A stretch of DNA of 64,000 bases from NCBI RefSeq assembly GCF_023715685.1, contig NZ_JAMBOQ010000001.1, positions 434,001 through 498,000 of the forward strand, given 5' to 3'. The notes under the pieces are model-generated. The model did not search any database. It saw nothing but the letters and a program-made list of their open reading frames with translations, and was not told the origin of the DNA. This stretch comes from Priestia aryabhattai (GTDB lineage: Bacteria; Bacillota; Bacilli; Bacillales; Bacillaceae_H). Numbering within the stretch: position 1 is the first letter of the stretch; each line of letters begins with the position of its first letter. A program made the position numbers and the translations under genes. Below, in pieces: positions 53,410-63,591 of this stretch.

Positions 53410-54939
53410 TTACTTCACCTCTGCTGTTTCTTCTACCATTTCCCCGTTTAATGTCCATGTTTTGGCTTTTGTAACTTTTACTTTTACAAGTTGACCAATC
53501 ACTGACTTAGGTGCTTTGAAGTTTACAAGCTTACTTTTTTCCGTATAGCCTGCTAATACTTCCGGATTATTTTTACTTTCACCCTCTACTAATACTTCGA
53601 CAACTTTACCTTCATATTCCTTCAATTTCTTTGCAGAAATTTCATTTACAAGAGCATTTAAACGCTGAAGACGCTCTTTTTTCACTTCCATTGGTACGTT
53701 GTCTTGCATCTTAGCAGCCGGCGTACCTTCACGAGGTGAATAAATAAACGTATAAGCACTATCAAATTCAACCTCACGATATAGCGACATTGTTTCTTCA
53801 AACTGCTCATCCGTTTCATTTGGGAAACCAACAATAATATCAGTTGTTAATGATGCCGTTGGAATAGCTTCTTTAATTTTACGAACGAGCTCTAAATAAT
53901 GTTCACGAGAATATTTTCGTGCCATAATTTTTAAGATGTCGCTGCTTCCTGATTGTACAGGCAAGTGAATGTGGTCGACAAGATTTCCGCCTTTAGCAAG
54001 AACTTCAATTAAACGGTCATCAAAGTCGCGAGGGTGACTCGTTGTAAAACGGATACGGGCAACGTCAATTTTACGGATTTCATCCATTAAGTCGCCTAAG
54101 CCGTACGTTATGTCTTCAAAATCTTTTCCGTATGCATTAACGTTTTGGCCTAAAAGCGTAATTTCTTTGTAGCCTTGAGCAGCTAAATGACGTACTTCTT
54201 GGATAATGTCTTCTGGACGGCGGCTTCGTTCTTTTCCTCGCGTATAAGGAACGATACAGTACGTACAGAACTTGTCACAGCCGTACATGATGTTAACCCA
54301 TGCTTTGACGCTGCCTTTACGTGCTCTTGGAAGGTTTTCAATAACATCTCCTTCTTTAGACCATACTTCAATCACCATTTCTTTTGCTAAGTATGCTTCG
54401 TTTAAAATGTGAGGCAAACGGTGAATATTATGTGTACCAAAAATCATATCCACGTGCTGATGTTTTTGTAAAATTTTATTTACAACTGACTCTTCTTGAG
54501 ACATACATCCGCAGACGCCGATTAATAATTCAGGGCGCTCGCGCTTCAAGGCTTTCAAGTGTCCTAATTCACCAAACACTTTATTTTCCGCATTTTCACG
54601 GATCGCACACGTATTCAATAAAATAACATGAGCATCTTCAACAGAGTCAGTTGGCTCGTAGCCGAGGCCTAGAAAAATACCAGCCATTACTTCTGTATCG
54701 TGCTCATTCATTTGACAGCCGTACGTACGGATATAAAACTTACGTCCCTGTCCCATTCCATGAAACTGTTCATCGATTGCAAAATCATTGTGATAGGAAA
54801 CTTCTTCTTTTCCTCGTTTTTTCGCATCTTTTAAAGAAGGCGGCATGTATACTGTTTGAAAATATTTGCTGTAATCCTTTTCGGATTTTTTGTCCGCTGG
54901 ATTAACTTGGTTGCTTTCTAAACGTTGTTTTTCGTTCAT
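53410..54939 (-). CDS. miaB: tRNA-2-methylthio-N6-dimethylallyladenosine synthase MiaB
   Basis: From ATG 54939 (AAAGGAG upstream) the protein has 509 residues, as in B. subtilis. The N-terminal cluster domain has cysteines in [25 protein letters not shown] and [10 protein letters not shown]. The radical-SAM motif is [17 protein letters not shown] near 215, and a TRAM domain is at the C-terminus. It adds the methylthio group to i6A37 made by MiaA. It forms a unit with ricA. Confidence 0.96.
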   Translation of the reverse strand: MNEKQRLESNQVNPADKKSEKDYSKYFQTVYMPPSLKDAKKRGKEEVSYHNDFAIDEQFHGMGQGRKFYIRTYGCQMNEHDTEVMAGIFLGLGYEPTDSVEDAHVILLNTCAIRENAENKVFGELGHLKALKRERPELLIGVCGCMSQEESVVNKILQKHQHVDMIFGTHNIHRLPHILNEAYLAKEMVIEVWSKEGDVIENLPRARKGSVKAWVNIMYGCDKFCTYCIVPYTRGKERSRRPEDIIQEVRHLAAQGYKEITLLGQNVNAYGKDFEDITYGLGDLMDEIRKIDVARIRFTTSHPRDFDDRLIEVLAKGGNLVDHIHLPVQSGSSDILKIMARKYSREHYLELVRKIKEAIPTASLTTDIIVGFPNETDEQFEETMSLYREVEFDSAYTFIYSPREGTPAAKMQDNVPMEVKKERLQRLNALVNEISAKKLKEYEGKVVEVLVEGESKNNPEVLAGYTEKSKLVNFKAPKSVIGQLVKVKVTKAKTWTLNGEMVEETAEVK

Positions 54940-55138
54940 AAAAAAATCTCCTTTCGCATGACAATTGTCACGCTGCACCTGTAAATCGCAAAAAAATGTG
55001 ACAGGCTTATGCTTATGCATAAAACTCATCACATTAACATAGTATATAACTTTCAAGTAGCGAACACAATCATATACCTATTTTCTCTATTTCTTTCATT
55101 TAAAATTTATTTCGGTTTACGAAACATTTATCAAACCA

Positions 55139-55171
55139 CAAAAAAGCTTCTCCCAAAGGAGAAGCTTTTTA
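55139..55171 (-). terminator. Terminator after korB
   Basis: AAAAAGCTTCTCC (55141-55153) pairs with GGAGAAGCTTTTT (55158-55170) around CAAA. Confidence 0.93.
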
Positions 55172-56035
55172 CATAAATTCAGCCACTAACTCATCGAATT
55201 TTTCCTCAGTCATACCTAAGTCTGCTTTTGACAGCGGCTCTTCGCTATAACCGTGAACAAGCTGCTGATACGATGGCTGATGCGAATTTTGATAAATAAG
55301 CCCTGTTACTAAACCGTTATGCTCCATTAACGTTTGCATAGCTTGCATACGATTGTTCGCATCATAACCTTCAATTGTGCTAAGACTAGTTAGATTTTCT
55401 TTAAACCAATCATATGTGTTCACTTTGTTATACGTTACGCACGGGCTAAATACGTTAATTAAAGAAAAACCTTTATGCTGAATGCCTTGTTCAATTAAGC
55501 TTGTTAACTCTTTTAAATTCGTTGAAAAGCTTTGAGCCACAAACGTTGCTCCAGAAGTTAACGCAAGCTCCATGACAGATAAAGACGACTCGATTGATCC
55601 TTCAGGCGTACTTTTTGTCTTGAATCCTACTTCACTACGAGGAGATGTTTGTCCTTTTGTTAAACCATAGATTTGGTTATCCATTACGATATACGTCACA
55701 TCGATGTTTCGGCGAATCGCATGTACCGTATGTCCCATACCGATAGCAAACCCATCTCCATCACCGCCAGATGCGATAACAGTTAAGTCACGATTAGCCA
55801 TTTTTACACCTTGAGCGATTGGAAGCGCACGTCCGTGAATACCGTGAAAACCATATGAATTAATATAACCAGAGATACGTCCAGAACACCCAATACCTGA
55901 AATAACAGCAAGCTCATGAGGTTCTAAACCCACGTTAGCAGATGCGCGTTGAATGGCTGCTTGTACGGAGAAATCTCCACACCCCGGACACCAGTTAGGT
56001 TTTACACTGTTACGAAAATCTTTAAACGTTGCCAT
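55169..56035 (-). CDS. korB: 2-oxoacid:ferredoxin oxidoreductase beta subunit
   Basis: A 288-residue thiamine-diphosphate subunit. The cluster cysteines are in NWCPGCGDFSV (two), GIGCSGR and FSPCVTYN, fitting one 4Fe-4S cluster, and the TPP motif is GGDGDGFAIGMGHTVHAIRRN near residue 95. With KorA it oxidises 2-oxoglutarate (or another 2-oxoacid) to the acyl-CoA, passing electrons to ferredoxin. Its start overlaps the korA stop by 14 bases. Confidence 0.93.
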   Translation of the reverse strand: MATFKDFRNSVKPNWCPGCGDFSVQAAIQRASANVGLEPHELAVISGIGCSGRISGYINSYGFHGIHGRALPIAQGVKMANRDLTVIASGGDGDGFAIGMGHTVHAIRRNIDVTYIVMDNQIYGLTKGQTSPRSEVGFKTKSTPEGSIESSLSVMELALTSGATFVAQSFSTNLKELTSLIEQGIQHKGFSLINVFSPCVTYNKVNTYDWFKENLTSLSTIEGYDANNRMQAMQTLMEHNGLVTGLIYQNSHQPSYQQLVHGYSEEPLSKADLGMTEEKFDELVAEFM

Positions 56036-57779
56036 TTAACACAAACATCTCCTTACTTTTTGCGTATACTTCTTGCGGAAGAAATGGATTTCCATCATAC
56101 TTCAATACGCTTTGAATTTTATCATGACTTGCAATATTCATTTTTAAAATATTAGCAAGCTGTCCAGTAGCATTGTTTTCAACAACGACTACCTTTTTAG
56201 CTCCTTGCACGTAAGGAAGCAGTTCGTCGGCTGGGAAAGGATGAATCAAACGAATATGAGCGTGATTTACTTTTATACCGTCCTGTTCCAAACGTTCCAT
56301 TGCCTCTTCAATGACTCCTCGCGTCGAATTAAATCCAACAAATAAAATATCAGACTCTTTTTCATGGGAATGGACATGAATTGGCGTATTAAAGCGAATT
56401 CCTTTTGTTTTACGAAGACGCTTATTCATTTGATCATCACGGTTCACCGGAGATTCAGATGGCTTTCCTGTCTCATCATGTTCTACTCCCGTCACGTGGT
56501 GAATACCATGCTTCATTCCTGGAATAACGCGTGGTGATACGCCGTCTTCTGTTACACGGTAGCGCTTGTAGTATTGTTTTTCTTCTAGCTCTTCTAACTC
56601 GCCTTGCTGAAGCTTGCCGCGGCGAATTTCAACGCGATTATAATCAAGCGGTTCTACTGTTTGCTTCCCAAGTGAAAGTTGTAAATCTGTTAGCATAATA
56701 ACTGGACACTGATATTCTTCTGCTAAGTTAAACGCTTCAATTGTATCGTAGAATGCTTCTTCAACCGTACTTGGCGCCATGACGATCTTCGGAATTTCAC
56801 CGTGTGTACCGTAAATCATTGCCATTAAATCAGACTGTTCTTGCTTAGTTGGAAGACCTGTACTTGGACCGCCGCGCTGCGTATCTATAATAACAACAGG
56901 CTGCTCAGTGATACCCGCTAATCCAATCGACTCCATCATTAATGATAAACCAGGTCCAGCTGATGCTGTCAGCGCACGTACGCCTGCATAGTTAGCTCCG
57001 ATAGCCATCGTACATGCTGCGATTTCATCTTCTGTTTGAATAACTGTTCCACCAAATTGAGGAAGCTTTTTAATTAAGTATTCCATGATTTCTGAAGCAG
57101 GGGTAATTGGATATGCTGGCATAAAACGAGCGCCACCGGCTAAAGCTCCTAACGCAATCGCATCGTTTCCAATCATAAACATACGTTTTTTACCATCCGC
57201 TGGGTCTAGTTTCATTGTTTCTAATTGTTCGCCTAGCTGTTCACGAATATAATCTGCACCTTTTTTAATAGCTTCCATGTTTTTTTGTACAACTTTTTGG
57301 CCCTTTTTACCGAAGATTTCAAGTACTACTTCTTCAAATACTTCTGTATCAATATGAAGTACAGCACTTGAAGCACCTACAGCAACCATGTTCTTCATTA
57401 ACGACGTTCCTAGTTCCGCTGCAATTTCCGTAAACGGAACAGCATATAGCGTAGCAGTTGTACATGTTTCGGGCAGACTTGGGTTGAATTTCGCATCTGC
57501 AATTACAACGCCTCCTACCCGCAGCTCATGGACGTTTACATCAATTGTTTCCTGATCGAACGCAACTAAAATATCCAAATCATCTGACACAGATCGAACC
57601 TGGGTTGTACTCACTCGAATCTTATTATTTGTATGTCCACCTTTGATACGAGAAGAAAAATGACGATAGCCGTATAAGTAATAACCTAATCGATTTAAAG
57701 CGGTTGAAAAGATTTCTCCCGTACTTTCGATTCCCTCACCCTGCTGTCCGCCAACTTTCCACGAAAGTTGCTGTACCAT
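56022..57779 (-). CDS. korA: 2-oxoacid:ferredoxin oxidoreductase alpha subunit (gamma-alpha fusion)
   Basis: A 585-residue protein with the gamma domain at the N-terminus (VGGQQGEGIESTGEIFSTAL, FSSRIKGGHTNNKIRVS) fused to the alpha pyrimidine-binding domain (GNDAIALGALAGGARFMPAY, TPASEIMEYL). It works with KorB and ferredoxin; the acid used is probably 2-oxoglutarate. ATG 57779 follows AAAGGAG. The 377 bases upstream hold a possible small open frame and the probable promoter. Confidence 0.93.
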   Translation of the reverse strand: MVQQLSWKVGGQQGEGIESTGEIFSTALNRLGYYLYGYRHFSSRIKGGHTNNKIRVSTTQVRSVSDDLDILVAFDQETIDVNVHELRVGGVVIADAKFNPSLPETCTTATLYAVPFTEIAAELGTSLMKNMVAVGASSAVLHIDTEVFEEVVLEIFGKKGQKVVQKNMEAIKKGADYIREQLGEQLETMKLDPADGKKRMFMIGNDAIALGALAGGARFMPAYPITPASEIMEYLIKKLPQFGGTVIQTEDEIAACTMAIGANYAGVRALTASAGPGLSLMMESIGLAGITEQPVVIIDTQRGGPSTGLPTKQEQSDLMAMIYGTHGEIPKIVMAPSTVEEAFYDTIEAFNLAEEYQCPVIMLTDLQLSLGKQTVEPLDYNRVEIRRGKLQQGELEELEEKQYYKRYRVTEDGVSPRVIPGMKHGIHHVTGVEHDETGKPSESPVNRDDQMNKRLRKTKGIRFNTPIHVHSHEKESDILFVGFNSTRGVIEEAMERLEQDGIKVNHAHIRLIHPFPADELLPYVQGAKKVVVVENNATGQLANILKMNIASHDKIQSVLKYDGNPFLPQEVYAKSKEMFVLNGNV

Positions 57780-57796
57780 AAATCAACGCCACTCCT

Positions 57797-57973
57797 TTAA
57801 TTGCTCTTAATATAGAAATCTATTTTATTGATAAAAACTGAAAAAAGTAAATTAGCAAACGATTTCATTTGCTTCTGCATTTCACGAACCGAGATCATCC
57901 GCAAAACTCCCACAGCACTTTGCCGCTGTGCAGGATATGTTTCTGCTTGAGCAGCTCCATAATCCGTTTTCAA
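57797..57973 (-). CDS. Possible 58-residue protein encoded just upstream of korA (tentative)
   Basis: From a TTG at 57973 (weak site GGAAT) the frame is open for 58 codons: LKTDYGAAQAETYPAQRQSA, then VGVLRMISVREMQKQMKSFA and a hydrophobic end (NLLFSVFINKIDFYI). The stop overlaps the AAAGGAG ribosome site of korA, suggesting coupling. Bases 57880-57990 are clearly richer in G and C than neighbouring spacers, as coding or structured RNA would be. An 84-base subset starting ATG 57878-57880 is an alternative. I do not recognise the sequence; it may be a leader RNA rather than a gene. Confidence 0.3.
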   Translation of the reverse strand: MKTDYGAAQAETYPAQRQSAVGVLRMISVREMQKQMKSFANLLFSVFINKIDFYIKSN

Positions 57974-58116
57974 TTTTATTCCGATTGCCAGAAAAATGCA
58001 AGCCTTTCCATTGAATTCTCAATCGTTTTAATTATATTTATATTTAATGAATAAGATGAAGTTTTTTAATGATATTTTCTGCCTTCACATGAGGCATTAG
58101 TATATAAATAACTTCC
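57974..58116. other. AT-rich spacer upstream of the kor operon
   Basis: No gene or RNA recognised. It should contain the kor promoter on the minus strand, but I cannot place it with confidence. Confidence 0.4.
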
Positions 58117-58156
58117 ATAAAAAAGAGCTTTTCCAAGAAGAAAAAGCTCTTTTTTT
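58117..58156 (-). terminator. Terminator after the dipeptidase gene
   Basis: AAAAAAGAGCTTTT (58119-58132) pairs with AAAAGCTCTTTTTT (58142-58155). Confidence 0.9.
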
Positions 58157-58157
58157 A

Positions 58158-59075
58158 TTAGTTGCATACACGATCAGCAAAGTTTTGAAACAGAAAACGT
58201 TTTACCTGCTCCTCAGTGTAATGCTTAAGCAGTTCTTCGATTAAATTCGTATACTGTTCATATCTTCCGAGACGATGAACCGTTTTGTCAATGCCGTCAA
58301 AGTCAGAGCCAAAACCAACGGAGTATTCGCCTCCTCTTTCACACATGTAATCAAGATGACGGATCACGTCCGCTATCTGCGCTTTGGCAGAACTCGTTAA
58401 AAATTCAGGGACAAACGTAATGCCAATCACACCGTTTCGCTTTATCAAAGCATGAATTTGATCGTCTCTCAAATTTCGAGGATGAGAACACAATACGTGT
58501 GAATTAGAGTGAGTAGCCACTACATATTGCGCTAGCTCAATGACATCCCAAAAACCTCTTACTGATAAATGAGATACATCCGTCCACACTTTATGTTCAT
58601 TATTCAATTCAACAACTTCTCTCCCAAAAGAAGATAACCCCGCGCCTCGAGGTTCTAAAATACCGTCACACACAGCATTGCTGTAATTCCATGTCAAACC
58701 TACTGAACGTACACCCAGTAAAAAAAGTGTCTTTAAGCGAACTAAACTTGTATCAATGGCATCGCACCCTTCAAGCGTCAGCATTGCTCCTATTTCACCT
58801 TTTTGCAAGCTCTCTATATCGCGTTTTGAACGAACCCATTTCACACCGGGAAGCGATAAAATATGACTCTGAAACAGCTGGATCATTTCTAACGCAACAT
58901 CAAAGCGCTGAGCTGCCGGAACAGCTTCTGGAATATAAATAGCGAATAGCTGAACTTTCCCTTTCGCCTTTTTTATTCCTTCTAACGTGACATGCAGCGC
59001 TGAATCATATGTAAAAGATAAACGTTTATTTAACCAGAGCTTCATCAATACATCACAATGAGCATCAAATATCAC
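58158..59075 (-). CDS. Membrane dipeptidase family (peptidase M19) zinc dipeptidase
   Basis: A 305-residue M19 enzyme. Metal ligands appear in order: FDAHCDVLMKLW (HxD), LTLEGCDAID (bridging Glu), DVSHLSVRGFWDV, VATHSNSHVLC (His) and the active-site Asp in GFGSDFDGID. It hydrolyses dipeptides. GTG 59075, which has AAAGGGGTG upstream, is the preferred start; the longer frame lacks a site. No signal peptide, so it is cytoplasmic. It lies between spoVS and the kor genes, but its own terminators set it apart. Confidence 0.9.
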   Translation of the reverse strand: MIFDAHCDVLMKLWLNKRLSFTYDSALHVTLEGIKKAKGKVQLFAIYIPEAVPAAQRFDVALEMIQLFQSHILSLPGVKWVRSKRDIESLQKGEIGAMLTLEGCDAIDTSLVRLKTLFLLGVRSVGLTWNYSNAVCDGILEPRGAGLSSFGREVVELNNEHKVWTDVSHLSVRGFWDVIELAQYVVATHSNSHVLCSHPRNLRDDQIHALIKRNGVIGITFVPEFLTSSAKAQIADVIRHLDYMCERGGEYSVGFGSDFDGIDKTVHRLGRYEQYTNLIEELLKHYTEEQVKRFLFQNFADRVCN

Positions 59076-59100
59076 AAACAACACCCCTTTAACTCTATAC

Positions 59101-59137
59101 AAAAAGGACCTGTTTGGCTTCTATGCTTTACAGGTCC
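59101..59137 (-). terminator. Terminator after spoVS
   Basis: GGACCTGT (59106-59113) pairs with ACAGGTCC (59130-59137), followed on minus by TTTTTG. Confidence 0.85.
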
Positions 59138-59150
59138 GTGGTTTTTATAA

Positions 59151-59411
59151 TTATCGCGGTTCTACAATTAATTTAATGGCTGTTCGCTCTTCTCCATCAA
59201 TTTGAATATCTGTAAAAGCTGGGATGCAGATTAAATCAACCCCACTTGGTGCAACGAACCCTCTTGCGATTGCTACAGCTTTTACTGCTTGATTAAGCGC
59301 CCCGGCCCCGATGGCTTGAATTTCTGCTGCGCCGCGTTCGCGCAGCACGCCTGCTAAGGCACCAGCAACTGAATTTGGATTAGACTTTGCTGAAACTTTT
59401 AATATTTCCAT
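59151..59411 (-). CDS. spoVS: Stage V sporulation protein SpoVS
   Basis: An 86-residue Alba-like protein, highly conserved: EILKVSAKSNPNSVAGALAG, then RGAAEIQAIGAGALNQAVKA and a C-terminal EERTAIKLIVEP. SpoVS affects spore coat assembly and septation in B. subtilis, and its fold suggests nucleic-acid binding. ATG 59411 follows AAGGAGGAG. It lies in the usual ymdB-spoVS position. Confidence 0.96.
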   Translation of the reverse strand: MEILKVSAKSNPNSVAGALAGVLRERGAAEIQAIGAGALNQAVKAVAIARGFVAPSGVDLICIPAFTDIQIDGEERTAIKLIVEPR

Positions 59412-59589
59412 ATCTAGCTCCTCCTTATTCTTTACAATGTATGATGAGAGATCATTAGACCAATGACTTAATTGATTTCAATGTTACTATATTCACGATA
59501 TGTCAAACGTATTCCTGCTTGTTTTTCCTAAATATTCAAAAACTTATATTTCTACACCTTTCTTTTTTCTTTTTACGTTTTTGACAAAA

Positions 59590-59630
59590 TAAAAAAGCCA
59601 ATGTATCGTCTTTCGACACATTGACTTTTT
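59590..59630 (-). terminator. Terminator after ymdB
   Basis: AAAAAGCCAATGT (59592-59604) pairs with ACATTGACTTTTT (59618-59630), with one mismatch. Confidence 0.85.
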
Positions 59631-59634
59631 CCCT

Positions 59635-60432
59635 TTATTCAAAAAACGGATGGTCTTCGTTAATTAAAATTCGCTCTGTTTTTGTTGCTTTCCCCGTCTT
59701 TTGATCAATATCAATAACGATTCCACTAAGCTGCGTTCTTCCTTCTTTTGGCACTTCAAATCGAACAGGAAGAGATGTTAAAAAACGCTTAATAACAGCT
59801 TCTCGCTCCATCCCTAAAATGCCGTCATAAGGTCCCGTCATTCCGACGTCAGAGATGTAAGCTGCTCCTTTTGGCAATATACGATTGTCAGCTGTTTGAA
59901 CGTGCGTATGAGTGCCGACAACAGCGCTGACACGACCGTCCACATACCAGCTAATCGCTTGCTTTTCACTTGTTGTTTCAGCATGAAAATCAATAAAAAT
60001 GAGCGGAGTGCGCTGGCGTGCTTCTTCAATTAGTTGATCTGCTTTTTTAAATGGACAATCAAGCGGAGCCATAAACGTGCGCCCTTGTAAATTAATCACG
60101 GCTACCTCAAGCTGATTGTACGTAAAATACGTAATTCCTTTGCCCGGTGTACCTTCAGGAAAATTAGCTGGACGAACAAGATTTTTTGCATCGTCAATAA
60201 AATCAAAAATTTCACGTTTGTCCCACGCGTGGTTACCAAGAGTAATAATGTTAGCCCCTGCTTGTAAGAACTGACGATAAATCTTTTCGGTAATGCCTTT
60301 TCCTGAAGCTGCATTTTCTCCATTCACGATTGTAAGTCCCGGAGAGTATTTTCTTTTTAATCTCGGTAAATATTCTTCAACCATTTCACGGCCTGGAGAA
60401 CCAACTACGTCTCCAATAAATAAAATTCTCAT
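59635..60432 (-). CDS. ymdB: YmdB metallophosphoesterase
   Basis: From ATG 60432 (AGGAGC upstream) the protein has 265 residues. Metal-site motifs are RILFIGDVVGSPGRE, VNGENAASGKG, LGNHAWDKREI, FHAETTSEKQA and VGTHTHVQTAD, typical of the YmdB family. It has 2',3'-cyclic nucleotide phosphodiesterase activity and influences biofilm and sporulation decisions in B. subtilis, and it lies directly after rny. It may share the rny transcript, although a terminator-like hairpin lies between. Confidence 0.95.
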   Translation of the reverse strand: MRILFIGDVVGSPGREMVEEYLPRLKRKYSPGLTIVNGENAASGKGITEKIYRQFLQAGANIITLGNHAWDKREIFDFIDDAKNLVRPANFPEGTPGKGITYFTYNQLEVAVINLQGRTFMAPLDCPFKKADQLIEEARQRTPLIFIDFHAETTSEKQAISWYVDGRVSAVVGTHTHVQTADNRILPKGAAYISDVGMTGPYDGILGMEREAVIKRFLTSLPVRFEVPKEGRTQLSGIVIDIDQKTGKATKTERILINEDHPFFE

Positions 60433-60480
60433 GTAAAAGCTCCTATACTTCATTCTTAATCTGCATCTTCATCTCTACGA

Positions 60481-60508
60481 AAAAAAATAAAGTGGCGAAA
60501 CGCCACTT
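60481..60508 (-). terminator. Terminator-like hairpin after rny
   Basis: AAGTGGCG (60490-60497) pairs with CGCCACTT (60501-60508) around AAA; followed on minus by TTTATTTTTTT. Confidence 0.8.
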
Positions 60509-60513
60509 CATTT

Positions 60514-62076
60514 TTATTTTGCATACTCTACTGCTCTTGTTTCTCGAATAACGGTTACTTTGATGTGGCCAGGGTAATCCAGCTCATCTTCAATTCGTTT
60601 TCGAATATCTCGAGCAAGTCGATGCGCTTCTAGATCACCAATCGTATCTGGTTTCACCATAATACGAACTTCACGCCCTGCTTGAATCGCAAATGATTTT
60701 TCAACGCCTTCATAAGACTCTGAAATTTCTTCTAACTTTTCAAGACGACGAATGTAGTTTTCTAACGTCTCACTACGAGCACCTGGTCTTGCAGCAGATA
60801 ATGCATCTGCTGCTGCAACTAGTACAGCAATGATTGATGTTGGTTCTGTATCTCCATGGTGAGAAGCAATCGCGTTAATAACAACCGGATGTTCTTTATA
60901 CTTTGTAGCTAATTCAACACCGATTTCTACGTGACTTCCTTCTACCTCATGATCAATTGCTTTACCAATATCATGTAACAATCCTGCTCGTTTGGCTAAC
61001 GTTTCATCTTCACCTAATTCAGCAGCCATAAGTCCTGATAAATGCGCTACTTCCATTGAATGTTTCAGCACATTTTGACCATAGCTTGTTCTGAATTTTA
61101 AGCGACCAAGAATTTTCATCAAGTCTGGGTGCAACCCATGAACACCGACTTCAAACGTCGTTTGTTCACCAACTTCACGAATATATTCGTCCACTTCACG
61201 GCGAGATTTTTCAACCATTTCTTCAATACGTGCGGGATGGATACGACCATCTTGAACGAGTTTATCAAGTGCAATTCTTGCTGTCTCACGACGAATTGGG
61301 TCAAATCCTGATAAAATAACTGCTTCTGGCGTATCATCAATAATAAGATCAATTCCTGTCAAAGTTTCAAGCGTACGGATGTTTCGACCTTCTCGACCGA
61401 TAATTCGGCCTTTCATTTCGTCATTTGGCAAGTTAACAACTGAGACAGTCGTTTCAGCAACATGATCTGCTGCGCAACGCTGAATAGCAAGTGAAAGAAT
61501 TTCTTTCGCCTTTTTATCGGCATCTTCTTTTGCACGGTTTTCTGTTTCTTTTACCATTATTGCAATGTCGTGGGAAAGTTCATTTTCAACACGATCTAAA
61601 ATAATCGCTCTTGCATCTTCTCTTGTTAAGCTTGAAATGCGCTCTAGCTCTGTTTGCTGTGCACGTACTACTTCTTCAACTTTGCTTTCCATCTCTTCAA
61701 TATGCTGTTGTTTAACAGTGAGAGAATCATCTTTCTTTTCAAGTAACGCTTCACGTTTATCAAGTGATTCGTCTTTACGATCAAGATTTTCCTCTTTTTG
61801 CATTAATCGATTTTCTTGTTTTTGAAGTTCTGCTCGACGATCACGAATATCTTGTTCTGCCTCTGTACGAAGCTGATGGATTTCATCCTTCGCTTCTAGT
61901 AAAGCTTCTTTTTTCAAAGCTTCCGCCTCGCGGGTTCCTTCATCAATAATTTGTTCTGCACTAGACTTTGCTCCCGCAATTTTAGCTTCAGCAATCGATT
62001 TACAAACAAAAAAGCCAACAACTGCACCGACGATTAGGCCAAGCAAAGCGAAGATGATTGTATTAGTATCCATCAT
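60514..62076 (-). CDS. rny: Ribonuclease Y
   Basis: From ATG 62076 (GGGGAGGTG upstream) the protein has 520 residues, the same as B. subtilis. It has an N-terminal membrane anchor ([19 protein letters not shown]), a long coiled coil (residues 30-200), a KH domain ([19 protein letters not shown] near 215) and an HD domain ([12 protein letters not shown] near 355). It is the main mRNA-decay endonuclease and partner of RicA. The coding frame is open further upstream without a ribosome site. Confidence 0.96.
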   Translation of the reverse strand: MMDTNTIIFALLGLIVGAVVGFFVCKSIAEAKIAGAKSSAEQIIDEGTREAEALKKEALLEAKDEIHQLRTEAEQDIRDRRAELQKQENRLMQKEENLDRKDESLDKREALLEKKDDSLTVKQQHIEEMESKVEEVVRAQQTELERISSLTREDARAIILDRVENELSHDIAIMVKETENRAKEDADKKAKEILSLAIQRCAADHVAETTVSVVNLPNDEMKGRIIGREGRNIRTLETLTGIDLIIDDTPEAVILSGFDPIRRETARIALDKLVQDGRIHPARIEEMVEKSRREVDEYIREVGEQTTFEVGVHGLHPDLMKILGRLKFRTSYGQNVLKHSMEVAHLSGLMAAELGEDETLAKRAGLLHDIGKAIDHEVEGSHVEIGVELATKYKEHPVVINAIASHHGDTEPTSIIAVLVAAADALSAARPGARSETLENYIRRLEKLEEISESYEGVEKSFAIQAGREVRIMVKPDTIGDLEAHRLARDIRKRIEDELDYPGHIKVTVIRETRAVEYAK

Positions 62077-62299
62077 TTCACCTCCCCTTGCTATAAACTT
62101 GTAAGTTTTAAATTTCATGTCGGCATGTACATCGTATTCACCTTTCAATATACACACAAAGGCTTTTAAACGCTAAAATGTTTTAAAAAGGGAAAATATA
62201 CATCTTAATTGTAAATCTGTGCATTTTTATTGTCAAGCCTGCCTCTACAGTATATATTGAAATTTCGTATGTTACTTTTCTAGCATTAACAATTTTTAC

Positions 62300-62341
62300 A
62301 AAAAAAAGACCCCTTCTTTGAAATAGAGGAGTCTTTTTTTT
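62300..62341 (-). terminator. Terminator after recA
   Basis: AAAAAAAGAC (62301-62310) pairs with GTCTTTTTTT (62331-62340), extended by CCT/AGG after one mismatch. Confidence 0.9.
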
Positions 62342-62354
62342 ATCTCGCAGCAAA

Positions 62355-63392
62355 TTAAATATTTAAATCGCCTTGATCGTCATCCTCAGGAGCTGCCTCT
62401 CCATCTTGGTCTAAACCATGATGTTCACGCACTTGTCCTGCAATTTCCTGACGAATATCAGTATTTTCTTTTAAGAATTGTTTTGCATTTTCACGGCCTT
62501 GACCTAGACGCTCGTCATTATATGAATACCAAGATCCACTTTTTTGAACAATATCTAGTTCAGAAGCGATATCCAAAATTTCACCCTCTTTTGAAATACC
62601 TTCTCCGTACATAATATCTACTTCAGCAGCACGGAAAGGCGGAGCTACTTTGTTTTTCACAACTTTAATTCTTGTTTTGTTACCTACAATATCGTTTCCT
62701 TGCTTTAACTGCTCTGCACGACGCACTTCTAGACGCACTGAAGAATAGAATTTAAGCGCACGTCCACCTGGAGTTGTTTCAGGGTTACCAAACATAACGC
62801 CGACTTTTTCACGAATTTGGTTAATAAAGATAGCGATTGTTTTAGACTTGTTGATAGCTCCAGATAGTTTACGCAATGCTTGAGACATTAAACGAGCTTG
62901 TAGACCCACGTGAGAGTCTCCCATTTCTCCTTCAATTTCCGCTTTTGGCACTAATGCTGCTACTGAGTCAACAACAATAATATCTACTGCGCCGCTTCGA
63001 ACTAAGGCTTCAGCAATTTCTAAAGCTTGTTCTCCTGTATCAGGCTGAGATAATAATAGCTCGTCAATATTAACACCTAATTTTTGAGCATATACAGGAT
63101 CTAACGCGTGCTCCGCATCGATAAATGCAGCCTGTCCGCCCTGCTGTTGGACTTCTGCAATCGCATGAAGAGCAACTGTTGTTTTACCTGAGCTTTCTGG
63201 ACCGTATACTTCCACTACACGTCCACGTGGATATCCACCTACACCTAAAGCTACATCTAATGCTAATGAACCACTTGGAATTGTAGAAATTCTTTTTTCC
63301 GTTTGTTCACCTAATTTCATAATTGAACCTTTACCAAATTGCTTCTCAATTTGTTTTAAAGCCATATCAAGGGCTGCTTGACGATCGTTCAC
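62355..63392 (-). CDS. recA: Recombinase RecA
   Basis: A 345-residue RecA: Walker [18 protein letters not shown], Walker [16 protein letters not shown], loop L1 [19 protein letters not shown] and L2 [20 protein letters not shown]. The C-terminus is acidic ([13 protein letters not shown]). It pairs DNA for repair and activates LexA self-cleavage. A promoter with an overlapping SOS box lies about 95-145 bases upstream. Confidence 0.98.
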   Translation of the reverse strand: MNDRQAALDMALKQIEKQFGKGSIMKLGEQTEKRISTIPSGSLALDVALGVGGYPRGRVVEVYGPESSGKTTVALHAIAEVQQQGGQAAFIDAEHALDPVYAQKLGVNIDELLLSQPDTGEQALEIAEALVRSGAVDIIVVDSVAALVPKAEIEGEMGDSHVGLQARLMSQALRKLSGAINKSKTIAIFINQIREKVGVMFGNPETTPGGRALKFYSSVRLEVRRAEQLKQGNDIVGNKTRIKVVKNKVAPPFRAAEVDIMYGEGISKEGEILDIASELDIVQKSGSWYSYNDERLGQGRENAKQFLKENTDIRQEIAGQVREHHGLDQDGEAAPEDDDQGDLNI

Positions 63393-63485
63393 TCAATTTC
63401 CTCCTCTATCTCTTTGAAATCATCTATAAACTGCAAACTTACTACGATGTAGTAGCAATGTCGAATTAACAACTTTCTATAACTT

Positions 63486-63536
63486 ACTATACTAGTTTTT
63501 GAGTCGTTTGACAAGCAAAAAGCGAATAAATGTTCG
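63486..63536 (-). promoter_or_regulatory. recA promoter with LexA box
   Basis: On minus, TTGTCA (63509-63514), 17 bases and TATAGT (63486-63491) form a promoter. CGAATAAATGTTCG (63523-63536), 13 of 14 matches to the Bacillus SOS box CGAACRNRYGTTCG, lies just upstream of the -35. Confidence 0.9.
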
Positions 63537-63549
63537 TTTTTTTACAAAA

Positions 63550-63590
63550 TAAAAAAAGGCTGTTTTGGTAAAACTAAACAGCCTTTTTTC
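63550..63590 (-). terminator. Terminator after cinA
   Basis: AAAAAAGGCTGTTT (63552-63565) pairs with AAACAGCCTTTTTT (63576-63589), separating cinA from recA. Confidence 0.92.
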
Positions 63591-63591
63591 T

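Noticed and set aside
57869..58054. Plus-strand 61-residue frame in the kor upstream region
   Set aside because: No ribosome site and an odd composition; the minus-strand frame in the same region is the better candidate.
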